Shown: positions 46,478 to 54,234 of the stretch, piece by piece
Layout: each line of letters begins with the position of its first letter
Position numbering within the stretch: the first letter of the stretch is position 1
From: CAXXXW01 sp963665555
Lineage (GTDB): Bacteria; Pseudomonadota; Alphaproteobacteria; Thalassobaculales; Thalassobaculaceae
Length of the DNA stretch: 64,000 bases
Reading direction: 5' to 3'
Assembly: GCA_963665555.2 (NCBI GenBank)
Contig: OY762308.1
Location: 1,736,001-1,800,000, forward strand
The notes under the pieces: model-generated
Database searches by the model: none
What the model was told of the DNA's origin: nothing
The model's input: the letters and a program-made list of their open reading frames with translations, nothing else
Program-made: the position numbers and the translations under genes

Positions 46478-46753
46478 CCCCGCCTCCCCTAGCGTTCCCG
46501 CCCGATGCCGCGGACCATAGCGCGGCCGGGCGGCGGGGGAAACGGTCCGGTCGCGGGCCGCTAAGTCCTCCGCGTTCAGATCCGCCATCAACTCCTCGAC
46601 ACTGTGGAAGACGGGCAGATCGCCGCGCCGAAGCTCCTCCATCGCCGCCCTGGTTTCGGCGTTGGGCGCGCGAAACCGGCTGGCGCGCTCGACGCGGCGC
46701 GCGACCCGCTTTCCGGCGACAGGCCCGCGCGGTTTCGTCGCGATCCCGGGCAT
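46434..46753 (-). repeat. Direct repeat copy 1 (SDR 5' end + antitoxin-like ORF)
   Basis: This stretch and 46876-47193 are diverged direct copies. Near-identical landmarks in the same order are ccgcttgccggtgaaatcc before the SDR start, the cggcgggggaaa run, gcgggccgcta, and the antitoxin 5' half with ccctggt.tcggcgttggg and aggcccgcgcggttt.c. Indels of a few bases separate them. The unit spacing is about 441 bp. Confidence 0.75.
46565..46753 (-). CDS. RelB/DinJ-like antitoxin fragment, copy 1
   Basis: A short ORF from ATG 46753 (MPGIATKPRGPVAGKRVARR...). Its C-terminal half matches the toxin-binding tail of DinJ/RelB antitoxins (NAETRAAMEELRRGDLPVFHS and VEELMADLNAED), while the DNA-binding ribbon-helix-helix part is replaced by a basic Arg/Lys stretch. 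No stop follows the ED end: the frame runs on for 29 codons into the SDR start. No YafQ/RelE toxin is adjacent. It could be a solitary antitoxin remnant, a new small protein, or an N-terminal extension of the SDR; coordinates cover only the conserved part. Confidence 0.45.
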
Positions 46754-46875
46754 GGCGCTTCTCCCCTGACCCGCTCTCGATACACCTGCCCCGCCTCGGG
46801 GGCGACCGCCCGCGCAAAGCCGACGGAGAACCGAAAGTAGCCTCCGACCGGCGGATTCGCAAGGCAAACCGGCGA

Positions 46876-47193
46876 CGCCCGCGGTAACGATCCCCCGCTT
46901 GCCGGTGAAATCCAGGCCCATGCCCCGCCTTCCGTCGGCGTTCGCGGTCCATCGCAGGACCATGGCGCGATTCCGCCGGCGGCGGGGGAAATGGCCCGGC
47001 CGCGGGCCGCTAAACCCTCCGTGTTCAGGTCCGCCCACATTTCTTCGATGCCGGTCGCGGCGGACAATTCTCCGCGCCGCGCTTCCTCGATGGCCGCCCT
47101 GGTCTCGGCGTTGGGAATCCGGGCCCGTTTCCGGTGGCGCGCGGTTCGCTTCCCGGAGACGGGTCCGCGCGGTTTCCCGACGATCTTGTGTAT
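46876..47193 (-). repeat. Direct repeat copy 2 (SDR 5' stub + antitoxin-like ORF)
   Basis: Second copy of the repeat described at 46434-46753. It keeps only the first about 14 codons of the SDR (MGLDFTGKRGIVTAG) before the similarity ends near 46876, and the antitoxin-like part in a shifted relation to the stub. Between the two copies (46754-46875) lies unrelated non-coding sequence. Confidence 0.75.
47014..47193 (-). pseudogene. RelB/DinJ-like antitoxin fragment, copy 2, start codon lost
   Basis: Codon-for-codon alignment to copy 1 puts ATA (47193-47191) where copy 1 has ATG; no ATG, GTG or TTG occurs near it in frame. The rest is well kept: KPRGPVSGKR, then IPNAETRAAIEEARRGEL and GIEEMWADLNTEG. 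It has a three-residue deletion relative to copy 1. GGGGGGAG sits 5-6 bases ahead of the ATA, so very weak ATA initiation is not excluded, but decay is more likely. Confidence 0.5.
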
Positions 47194-47207
47194 GATTGAC
47201 TCCCCCC

Positions 47208-48536
47208 TCACGGCTCGTTCTGGCGGAGGATTTCGCGTTGGGTGCGGCCGCGGTACTGGGCGCGGGCGCGGCCGCGGCGGCGCAGGATCGGGACGACGAG
47301 ATCGACGAACTCCTCGACCGCGCCGGGCGCGTGCGTCGCCGTCAGCATGAAGCCGTCGCCGCCCACCTCGTCGATCCAGGCCTCCATCCGGTCGGCGACG
47401 CCCTCCGGCGTGCCGACGAATTGCGGCAGGCCGACGGACTGGCCATGCCGCGCCGCGACCTCCGCCGCCGTCATCGGCGTCCCGTCCGGCTTTCGGAAGC
47501 GCGTGCGCATCCGGTAAAGCTCCGGCTCCTCGCGCTCCGTCATCAGGGCGTCGGGCGGGATTTTCGCCAGGTCGAAGTCGAGATGGGCGGACAGGATCGC
47601 CATCCCGCCCTCGAGCGGGACCAGCGCGTTGTGCGCCTCCTGGCGTTCGCGCGCCTCCTCCTCGGTGCGGCCGAGGATCGGCTGCATCCCGAACAGGACG
47701 CGGCAGTCGTCCGGGTCGCGGCCGAACCCGGCCATCGCGCCCTTGATCGAGTCGAAATAGGCCTTCGCGTCCTCGGCGCGCGGCTGGATGGCGAAGATCG
47801 CGTCGGCGTATTTCGCCGCGAAGCTCCGCCCCTTCGGCGAGGTTCCGGCCTGGAGGATCGCCGGGCCGTTCTGCGGCGAGCGCGTGACGTTGAGCGGCCC
47901 GCGCGACTTGAAGAACCGCCCCTCGTGCTCGATCCGGCGCACCTTGGACGGGTCGGCGAAGACGGCGTTCTCGCGGTCCATCGCCACCGCGTCCTCGTCC
48001 CAGGAGTTCCACAGCTTGCGGCACACCTCGATGAATTCGTGCGCGCGGTCGTAGCGCGTGTCGGTCGGCTGGCGGACCTCGCCGTAATTGGCGGCCTGGT
48101 TGCCGTTGATCGAGGTGACGACGTTCCAGCCGGCCCGCCCGCGCGTCAGGTGGTCGAGCGTCGCCCACAGCCGGGCGGCGTAGAAGGGGTGGCTGTGGCT
48201 CACCGAGAAGGTGGAGGCGACGCCGATCCGCTCCGTCGCCGCCGCCATGAAGGACAGCAGCGGGATCGGGTCGTGCTCCGGCGCCTGGGCGGCCGACCGC
48301 AGCGCCGGGCCGAGGCTGCCGGTGTAGCTGTCGGCAATGTAGTTGAGGTCGGCGAAGAACACCGTGTCGAACAGGCCGCGTTCGCACACCCGCGCGATGT
48401 GCTGGTACAGTTCGGGCCGGCTCCAGTCGTAGCCCGCCCGCGCGGTTTCGGGATGCCGCCACATGGCGAGGCTGTGCCAGGTCGGCCCGTGCACCAGGAA
48501 CTGCGCCAGGTGGATGATCTTCCGGTTCCCGGCCAC
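47208..48536 (-). CDS. LLM-class flavin-dependent monooxygenase (NtaA/SnaA/DszA group)
   Basis: 442 residues starting at GTG. The long-insert LLM subgroup is shown by IHLAQFLVHGPTWHSLAMWRHPET, FDTVFFADL, ATERIGVASTFSVSHSHPFYAARLWATLDHLTRGRAGWNVVTS (positions about 100-145) and PAILQAGTSPKGRSFAAKYADAIF. These enzymes use FMNH2 from a separate reductase to oxidise chelators, sulfonates or heterocycles. No flavin reductase is next to it. 36 bp behind the Asp-box gene. Confidence 0.9.
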   Translation of the reverse strand: MAGNRKIIHLAQFLVHGPTWHSLAMWRHPETARAGYDWSRPELYQHIARVCERGLFDTVFFADLNYIADSYTGSLGPALRSAAQAPEHDPIPLLSFMAAATERIGVASTFSVSHSHPFYAARLWATLDHLTRGRAGWNVVTSINGNQAANYGEVRQPTDTRYDRAHEFIEVCRKLWNSWDEDAVAMDRENAVFADPSKVRRIEHEGRFFKSRGPLNVTRSPQNGPAILQAGTSPKGRSFAAKYADAIFAIQPRAEDAKAYFDSIKGAMAGFGRDPDDCRVLFGMQPILGRTEEEARERQEAHNALVPLEGGMAILSAHLDFDLAKIPPDALMTEREEPELYRMRTRFRKPDGTPMTAAEVAARHGQSVGLPQFVGTPEGVADRMEAWIDEVGGDGFMLTATHAPGAVEEFVDLVVPILRRRGRARAQYRGRTQREILRQNEP

Positions 48537-48572
48537 GGCCGGCCGCCCCGCCCGTTCCGCGCCCGCCGGCCG

Positions 48573-49637
48573 TCAGGCGGCGGCCAGCGCGTACACGCCC
48601 TCGACCCCGCCCGGAAGGCGGGTCTCGGTCCAGGTCGCGCCGCCGTCGGCCGTCCCGAAGACCTGGCCGCGCCGGGCGGCGCACCACACCCGCTCGCCGG
48701 AGCGCGCGCCCTCGGCGACGATCATCAGCGTGCTGTCGATCGAGACGCCGCGGTCGAAGCGCGTCCAGGTCTCGCCGGCGTCGTCGCTGCGCCAGAGCGC
48801 GCCGGCGTCGCTGTCGGCGGCGACGGACAGCGCGGCGTAGAGCCGCCGCGGGTCGTGGGCCGAGACCTTCACGTCCCGGGCGTAGGTGAGCGGCGAGAAC
48901 CGGCCGATCCCGAACTCGCTCCAGCTGGCGCCCCGGTCGGCGCTGCGGAACAGGCCCATGCGGTTGGCGAGCCACAGCGTCCCGCTCCCGGCCGCGGCCG
49001 CCAGCGCGTGGGAGTCCATCATCCCCTCGGTTTCGGTGTCGCTGACGATCCGGCTTTTCAGGCGGTCCTGTTCGGCCAGCGCCAGCAGGGAGGCGTTGCC
49101 GCTCTCCCAGGTCGCGCCGCCGTCGAGGCTGCGCGCGGCGCCGCCGACCTCGAAGGCGGCATGGATTTCGCGCCCGTCGGCGGGGTTCACGGCGATGCGC
49201 ACCACCCGGCACGGGAAGCTCATGCGCACCATGCCCGGCGGCGGCGCGACCGGCAGCCGCTCCCACGGCCCGCCGTTCCGGCCGCGGAACACGGCCGTGC
49301 CCTGCGTGCCGACATAGACCGTCTCCGGGTCCGACGGGTCGAGGCAGATCGACCAGACGACGCTCTCCTCCGCGCTCGTCCCCTCCGGCAGCGGAAGCGC
49401 GGTCCAGCTTTCGCCGCCGTCGTCCGAACGGCACGGCCCGGACTGGGTTCCGGCCCAGACGGTCTCCGGCCGGTCCGGGCGGATCGCCAGCGCGCGGACC
49501 TCCACGCCGGCCGGCAGGCCCCGGGTCAGCGGCGTCCAGCCGCCGGACGCCTCGTCGTAGCCGAACAGCCCGCTGGCGTTGGCCTCGTCGGCGGCGGCCC
49601 GCCACTGCCCCGCCCCGGCGAACACCGAATAGCCCAT
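48573..49637 (-). CDS. Asp-box (BNR) beta-propeller protein
   Basis: 354 residues. At least five Asp boxes of the SxDxGxxW type are visible: SDDGGESW (71-78), SLDGGATW, SADRGASW, SDDAGETW and TADGGATW, which define a sialidase/VPS10-like propeller. No signal peptide is seen (MGYSVFAGAGQWRAAADEAN), so it is probably cytoplasmic, and no sialidase Arg triad could be traced. Function unknown; co-directional with the LLM monooxygenase, which might point to a shared pathway. Confidence 0.75.
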   Translation of the reverse strand: MGYSVFAGAGQWRAAADEANASGLFGYDEASGGWTPLTRGLPAGVEVRALAIRPDRPETVWAGTQSGPCRSDDGGESWTALPLPEGTSAEESVVWSICLDPSDPETVYVGTQGTAVFRGRNGGPWERLPVAPPPGMVRMSFPCRVVRIAVNPADGREIHAAFEVGGAARSLDGGATWESGNASLLALAEQDRLKSRIVSDTETEGMMDSHALAAAAGSGTLWLANRMGLFRSADRGASWSEFGIGRFSPLTYARDVKVSAHDPRRLYAALSVAADSDAGALWRSDDAGETWTRFDRGVSIDSTLMIVAEGARSGERVWCAARRGQVFGTADGGATWTETRLPGGVEGVYALAAA

Positions 49638-49662
49638 CGTCCCGCCTCCCGCGCCATGCCCT

Positions 49663-50076
49663 TCAGGGCCGGAGCTTGCGCCAAAGCCGGAGCGATGTCC
49701 ATTCCGCGATACGCGCGAAGTCGCGGTCGGCGGACAGCATGGTCAGCCCGCGATCGATGCACAGGCGGGCCAGCAGGGCGTCCACCGTTCCCGTCTGGAC
49801 GCCGCGCCGGCGGCATTCGCGGAGCAGGCGCGCGGCCTCGATATGGTCCTCGCGCGTCGGAACGATCGTGTGGAGAACCTCGAAACGTTCGAGAATGCGC
49901 GGTTCGTCGCGCGGACCCTGGAACCCCTGCAACAATTCCTGGAGCACCATTCCGGTGGTGTAGATGGCTTCGCGGACGGCGACCGCGCGGCGCAGGCGTT
50001 CGGCCTCCGGCGCCGGGGAGGGCAAATCGCGCCGGAAGACCAGGGACCAGACGCTGGTGTCTACGAAAAGGCTCAC
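49663..50076 (-). CDS. vapC: VapC-type PIN-domain toxin
   Basis: 137 residues. A PIN fold ribonuclease: FVDTSVWS (D6), acidic LQELL, GTVDALLARLC and SADRDFARIAEW give the four-acid metal site. It probably cleaves a tRNA or rRNA when freed from its antitoxin. GTG start overlaps the vapB stop (GTGA), the standard coupling for such pairs. Confidence 0.9.
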   Translation of the reverse strand: MSLFVDTSVWSLVFRRDLPSPAPEAERLRRAVAVREAIYTTGMVLQELLQGFQGPRDEPRILERFEVLHTIVPTREDHIEAARLLRECRRRGVQTGTVDALLARLCIDRGLTMLSADRDFARIAEWTSLRLWRKLRP

Positions 50077-50297
50077 CCGCGCGACCGCGCGGCTTTGTAG
50101 TCGTAGTCGTCGTCCCAGTCGAGCTGTCCGAACAGCTCGAGTATCCGACTCTGATCGGTGGACCCGACAGGGTCCGCCTCCCGGCGCTCGATGTATTCGC
50201 GCAACGCCTGGGCGATGACGGCCTTCTTGGTTTTCTGGCCGCCGATCGCCAGCGCCTTTTCGAGGAGGTCCGGGTCTATCGCAAGATCGGTCGCCAT
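50073..50297 (-). CDS. vapB: VapB-type antitoxin
   Basis: 74 residues. LAIDPDLLEKALAIGGQKTKKAVIAQALREYIERRE is the DNA-binding ribbon-helix-helix of the PF09957 VapB group (residues 5-40). The acidic tail LDWDDDYDYKAARSRG probably wraps the toxin. GGGGAGG precedes the ATG at 50297. Antitoxin first, then toxin. Confidence 0.88.
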   Translation of the reverse strand: MATDLAIDPDLLEKALAIGGQKTKKAVIAQALREYIERREADPVGSTDQSRILELFGQLDWDDDYDYKAARSRG

Positions 50298-50393
50298 GGA
50301 GCCATCCTCCCCGCGCCATTCTCCGCGCATACTGGCGTCGAAGCGCCGCCCGGTCAAGATCGCAACTTCCGCGCCGACGCCTCGGCCCGGCGT

Positions 50394-51374
50394 TCAGCCC
50401 ACCGTCAGCACGATCTTGCCGAAGTGTTCGTTCGCCCGCATCCGGGCGAGCGCGTCCGCGACCTCCTCCAGCGGGAAGGTCCGGTCGATGGGGAGCGACA
50501 GCCGCCCGTCGGCCACCGCCTCGCCGAGGTCCTCCCGCGTCTTGCGGGTAATCTCGCGGATTTCGCCGATCGAGCGGGTGCGGAAGGTGACGCCGATATA
50601 CCGGATGCGTTTCAGCGCGTGCAGGTCGAAGTCGAACTCGCCCCTGAACCCGCCGAGCCGGCCCACGTTCACGATGCGGCCGCGCACGGCGGCGGCCTTC
50701 ATGTTGTCGTTGGCGGCGTAGCCCGACACCTGGTCGATAACCACGTCCACGCCCTTGCCCCCGGTCGCCTCCAGCACGGCGTCGGCCCAGCCGGGATCGC
50801 GCGAGTCCAGCGCGAGGTCGGCCCCGAACTCCGCGAGCCGCGCGCGCCGGCCGGGATCGGTGGAGGTCCCGATCGCCAGCCCGGCCCCCTTCAGCCTGGC
50901 GATCTGGAGCGCCATCAGGCCGACGCCGGAACTGGCGCCCTGGACCAGGATCGACTCGCCCTCGGCCAGCCGGCCGTTGGTCACCACCGCGTCGTGCATG
51001 GTCTGCAGCGCGATCGGCAGGGTGGCGGCGGTCTCGTGGCTCATGTTCGCGTCGGGGATGGGGGCGGCGCGGCCCCAGTCGGCGACGGCGTATTCGGCCC
51101 AGCCGGCCGCGCCGGAGCACATCACCCGGTCGCCCTCCTTCAGGCCCTGGGCCGCCGCCTCGGCGCCGAGGCCGGCGACCTCGCCCGCGAACTCCATGCC
51201 GACGATCGTCCCGGCCCCGCCGATCGCCCCGTGCGCGGCCCCGGCGGCCACCATCAGGTCGGCGCGGTTGAGGCCGCAGGCGCGCACGCGCACCAGCACC
51301 TCGTTCGGCTTCGGTTCGGGCGCGGGCGCGTCCAGGACCTGGACGCCCTTTTCGGTGACGACGGCGGCTTTCAT
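50394..51374 (-). CDS. Zinc-independent quinone oxidoreductase-like MDR protein
   Basis: 326 residues of the medium-chain dehydrogenase superfamily. N-terminal GroES-like half (MKAAVVTEKGVQVL, CGLNRADLMVAAG) without the catalytic zinc Cys/His set, then the Rossmann half with VQGASSGVGLMALQIARLKGA and KGVDVVIDQVSG. Probably NADPH-dependent reduction of quinones or enones. 96 bp upstream of vapB on the same strand. Confidence 0.88.
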   Translation of the reverse strand: MKAAVVTEKGVQVLDAPAPEPKPNEVLVRVRACGLNRADLMVAAGAAHGAIGGAGTIVGMEFAGEVAGLGAEAAAQGLKEGDRVMCSGAAGWAEYAVADWGRAAPIPDANMSHETAATLPIALQTMHDAVVTNGRLAEGESILVQGASSGVGLMALQIARLKGAGLAIGTSTDPGRRARLAEFGADLALDSRDPGWADAVLEATGGKGVDVVIDQVSGYAANDNMKAAAVRGRIVNVGRLGGFRGEFDFDLHALKRIRYIGVTFRTRSIGEIREITRKTREDLGEAVADGRLSLPIDRTFPLEEVADALARMRANEHFGKIVLTVG

Positions 51375-51404
51375 GGGAGTCTCCCGATGGCGGTGTTGCG
51401 GGAA

Positions 51405-51426
51405 GGCCCGGCCCGCGGGCCGGGCC
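51405..51426. terminator. 22-bp perfect palindrome behind the NYN gene
   Basis: GGCCCGGCCCG/CGGGCCGGGCC, between the NYN stop and the quinone-reductase start. As RNA it would form a very stable stem, but no U-run follows on the minus strand, so it is at most a weak or Rho-assisted terminator. Confidence 0.35.
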
Positions 51427-51496
51427 GGAAGCGGCGCGCATTATCGCCGGGGAAGCGCGGCGCGCAAGGCGGGGGGCGCGGGGTTGCGGGGGGCGC

Positions 51497-52393
51497 TTAG
51501 TTTGGCGGCGGCGAGGGCGCCCGGTTTTCGACGGCTTGGCGAAATCGGGCGCGCATCTTTTTTCTTTGATCTTTGTCCAAATTACCCAAATTGAGTTTAC
51601 ATATTCCAAGCATTCGCCTATCGAAATTTGAAGGAATTTCACGCTCTCCACTATTCCAATAAACTTTTACCTCCTCAATGTCTTGATCGGACATTTCGCC
51701 AACGAACCTATCGACCAAGCTTTCGACGGACAAAATTTCGTTCTTTTCGTGCTTGATTGGTTCATTATTCTTATAGAATTGAGTTCTAGTACTTTCTTTT
51801 GGCATGAACGATGACGGAGAACGCAAAGACAGAAACACCTCAATATCTTCCCGGCGCCATTCTTTTTTTGTATCGGCCTCCTGACGCAGCCTGCGAGATT
51901 GATCGGCTCTGCGCGATTCGACGCCGCCGTAAGAGTGGTTGTACGAAATACCAAGAAGATGCACCCGAACACCATAATTTTGTGCGATCTGTACTCCCAC
52001 ACGGACATCTTCGTCCGGTGAAAGCAAAATGGCATCCGTTATGGACTTCAATCTCGCCAATTCGATCAGATCGGTAACAATGAGTGAATCTACGCCTTTT
52101 TGTTGGTTGTTATCGTTAACGATCCCCAAGCGAAGCTTTACGTTGTCCATTTCAGCCAGATTGGACTGATCGGTGGTCAATTCCGACCCCACGGGCACGC
52201 CATCGTACCAATATATTCTCAAAAGATCGCAATGCGGCGCTCTTTCGTTCGCAGTATATTTCAAAGCCTTGACAGCTTTCGACGCATCCAAATTAAGCTG
52301 AAGTCTTGGCGTCGGCTTTGTCTTATCCGTCAAAGCCTTGCTGCCTTGGGCGAAAAAGTACCCGGCGTCGACAAATATCGCCACGCGATTCAT
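51497..52393 (-). CDS. NYN (PIN-like) domain ribonuclease, AT-richer gene
   Basis: 298 residues. The NYN fold (LabA/DUF88 group) is indicated by NRVAIFVDAGYFFAQGSKAL (D9), KGVDSLIVTDLIELARLKSITDAILLSPDED (second and third acidic positions, residues about 103-133) and YGVRVHLLGISYNHS. The C-terminal 130 residues are charged and unassigned. NYN proteins are Mg-dependent RNases in RNA decay or defence. The gene is clearly atypical: 27 of 60 bases at 51661-51720 are G/C, against about 70-75% around. ATG 52393 is used since GGGAGGGC lies just before it. It stands alone between unrelated genes, which suggests horizontal acquisition. Confidence 0.78.
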   Translation of the reverse strand: MNRVAIFVDAGYFFAQGSKALTDKTKPTPRLQLNLDASKAVKALKYTANERAPHCDLLRIYWYDGVPVGSELTTDQSNLAEMDNVKLRLGIVNDNNQQKGVDSLIVTDLIELARLKSITDAILLSPDEDVRVGVQIAQNYGVRVHLLGISYNHSYGGVESRRADQSRRLRQEADTKKEWRREDIEVFLSLRSPSSFMPKESTRTQFYKNNEPIKHEKNEILSVESLVDRFVGEMSDQDIEEVKVYWNSGEREIPSNFDRRMLGICKLNLGNLDKDQRKKMRARFRQAVENRAPSPPPN

Positions 52394-52409
52394 GAAGCCC
52401 TCCCGGCGC

Positions 52410-52465
52410 ACGATATATGGAGGGCTCCCGCAGGAGCCCTCCTATGCCGTCCCGGCCCATATCGT
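52410..52465 (-). promoter_or_regulatory. Structured leader of the NYN gene with nested inverted repeats
   Basis: Inner perfect stem of 10 bp with a tetraloop (52419-52428 and 52433-52442, GGAGGGCTCC/GGAGCCCTCC), inside an outer inverted repeat ACGATAT/ATATCGT (52410-52416 and 52459-52465). In the mRNA the 3' inner arm can instead pair with the ribosome-binding region GGAGGGCTT right before the ATG (8 bp), so two exclusive folds exist. This resembles a translational switch. It also marks the edge of the AT-richer segment. Confidence 0.5.
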
Positions 52466-52584
52466 ATAGCGGGGCGCGACGGAATACCGATTTCTAGCCC
52501 AAGCTCCCAACCGCCGCAAGGAAAAATTGGCCGGCGCGGCGGCGGAGGGGCCGCCGCGGTCGCGCGAACGCCGCGCCGCGCCCC

Positions 52585-54225
52585 CTACGCCCCCTCCCCG
52601 ATCCCCTCGCCGAAGGTCCAGGCGCGGCCGGGGGCGGCGGCGAAGAGTTCGCGGGTGTATTCGTGCGACGGGTTGTCGAAGATCGCGGCGGCGTCGCCGT
52701 ACTCCACCACCTCGCCCTCGCGCATCACGGCGAGGCGGTGGCACACCTGGGCGGCGACGCGCAGGTCGTGCGTGATGAACAGCATGGCGAGGTCGAGGTC
52801 GCGGCGGATGTCGTCCAGCAACTCCATCACCTGCGCCTGCACCGAAACGTCCAGCGCCGAAACCGCCTCGTCGGCGATCAGCAGTTCCGGCTCCATGGCG
52901 AGCGCGCGGGCGATGCACAGCCGCTGGCGCTGGCCGCCGGAGAACTGGTGCGGGTAGCGGTCGAGGGCGTTGGGGTCGAGCTTCACCAGCTCCATCAGCG
53001 AACGCGCCCGGTCCCACGCCTCCGGCCGCGGCAGGCCGAAATTCACCGGCCCCTCGACGATCGACGCGCCCACCGTGCGCCGCGGGTTGAGCGACCGGTA
53101 CGGGTCCTGGAAGACGATCTGGACGCGGCGGCGGTGGCGGCGCAGCCGGCCGGCCGGCAGGCGCGCGATCTCGTCCCGGCCGATATAGACGCGCCCCTCC
53201 GTCGGGTCGATCAGCCGGGCGACGCAGCGCGCCACCGTGGTCTTGCCGGAGCCGGACTCGCCGACGATGCCGAGCGTCTCGCCGCGGCGCACCTCGATGT
53301 TCACGTCGCGCGCCGCCGCGACCGCGCGCCCCCGGCCGAACAGGCCCGTGTCGCGGTAGGTCTTGGCCAGCCCCTCGGTCGCCAGCGCGACCGGCGCCTC
53401 CCGCCGGCCGCCCCGGTGGCGCGCCGCCATGCCCGGCACGGAGGAGACCAGCATCCGCGTGTAGGGATGCTCCGGGCGGCGCAGCACCCGGTCGGCCGTC
53501 CCGGTCTCCACCACCCGGCCCCATTGCATCACCGCCACCCGGTCGGCGATCTCGGCCACCACGCCGAAATCGTGCGTGATGAACAGCACGCCGGCGTCGC
53601 GGCGCGCCTGCAGCTCCGCGATCAGCTGGAGGATCTGCGCCTGTGTCGTCACGTCGAGCGCCGTCGTCGGCTCGTCGGCGATCAGCAGCACCGGGTCGAG
53701 CACCAGCGCCATCGCGATCACGATCCGCTGGCGCTGGCCGCCGGAAAGCTGGTGCGGGTAGGAGGCGGCGAGCCGGCGCGGGTCCGGCAGGCGCACCTGC
53801 TCCAGGATGTCGAGGATGCGCGCGGCCCGGGCGGGCGCGGCGAGGGCGGTGTGGGTGCGCAGCACCTCGTCGATCTGCGCGCCGCAGGTCATCACCGGGT
53901 TCAGCGCGGTCATCGGCTCCTGGAAGATCATCGACATGCGCTCGCCGCGCAGGTCGCGCAGCCGGTCGCGGCCGGCGCGGAGCAGGTCCTCCCCCTCCAG
54001 GCGGACGGCGCCGGCGGTCGGCGTCAGCTGGCCCTCGGGCAGCAGGCCCATCACCGCGTGCGCCGTCACCGACTTGCCGGAGCCGGACTCGCCCACCAGG
54101 CAGAGGATTTCGCGCCGGTCGACGTGCAGATCCACCGCCTCGACGGCGTTGCGCCGGTCCGTCCCCTTCGGGAGTTCGACGGTGAGGCCCGCGATGTCGA
54201 GGACGGTCCCGTTCCCGGCCGGCAT
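52585..54225 (-). CDS. Peptide/nickel-type ABC transporter ATPase (two fused domains)
   Basis: 546 residues, a DppD-DppF type fusion. First ATPase: Walker A GESGSGKS (45-52), signature LSGGQRQR (160-167), Walker B VLLIADEPT. Second ATPase: Walker A GESGSGKT (322-329), FSGGQRQR and LLIADEAV. Powers import by the two permeases encoded upstream. Located 9 bp after the DppC-like gene, last gene of the operon. Confidence 0.93.
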   Translation of the reverse strand: MPAGNGTVLDIAGLTVELPKGTDRRNAVEAVDLHVDRREILCLVGESGSGKSVTAHAVMGLLPEGQLTPTAGAVRLEGEDLLRAGRDRLRDLRGERMSMIFQEPMTALNPVMTCGAQIDEVLRTHTALAAPARAARILDILEQVRLPDPRRLAASYPHQLSGGQRQRIVIAMALVLDPVLLIADEPTTALDVTTQAQILQLIAELQARRDAGVLFITHDFGVVAEIADRVAVMQWGRVVETGTADRVLRRPEHPYTRMLVSSVPGMAARHRGGRREAPVALATEGLAKTYRDTGLFGRGRAVAAARDVNIEVRRGETLGIVGESGSGKTTVARCVARLIDPTEGRVYIGRDEIARLPAGRLRRHRRRVQIVFQDPYRSLNPRRTVGASIVEGPVNFGLPRPEAWDRARSLMELVKLDPNALDRYPHQFSGGQRQRLCIARALAMEPELLIADEAVSALDVSVQAQVMELLDDIRRDLDLAMLFITHDLRVAAQVCHRLAVMREGEVVEYGDAAAIFDNPSHEYTRELFAAAPGRAWTFGEGIGEGA

Positions 54226-54234
54226 GGCGCGCCC

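Noticed and set aside
45701..46753. One fused protein of antitoxin fragment plus SDR (351 residues)
   Set aside because: The frame is open, but the SDR has its own strong ribosome-binding site 5 bases before ATG 46477 and the linker has no similarity. It is kept only as an alternative in the entries.
46754..46875. Promoter boxes between the two repeat copies (TTGCGA with TACTTT at 17 bases on the minus strand)
   Set aside because: The -10 match is only three of six and could be chance, so it is not listed as a feature.
51405..51426. Attachment or insertion-sequence end at the 22-bp palindrome
   Set aside because: No second copy flanks the AT-richer segment and no recombinase gene is near; such palindromes arise easily at this GC content.
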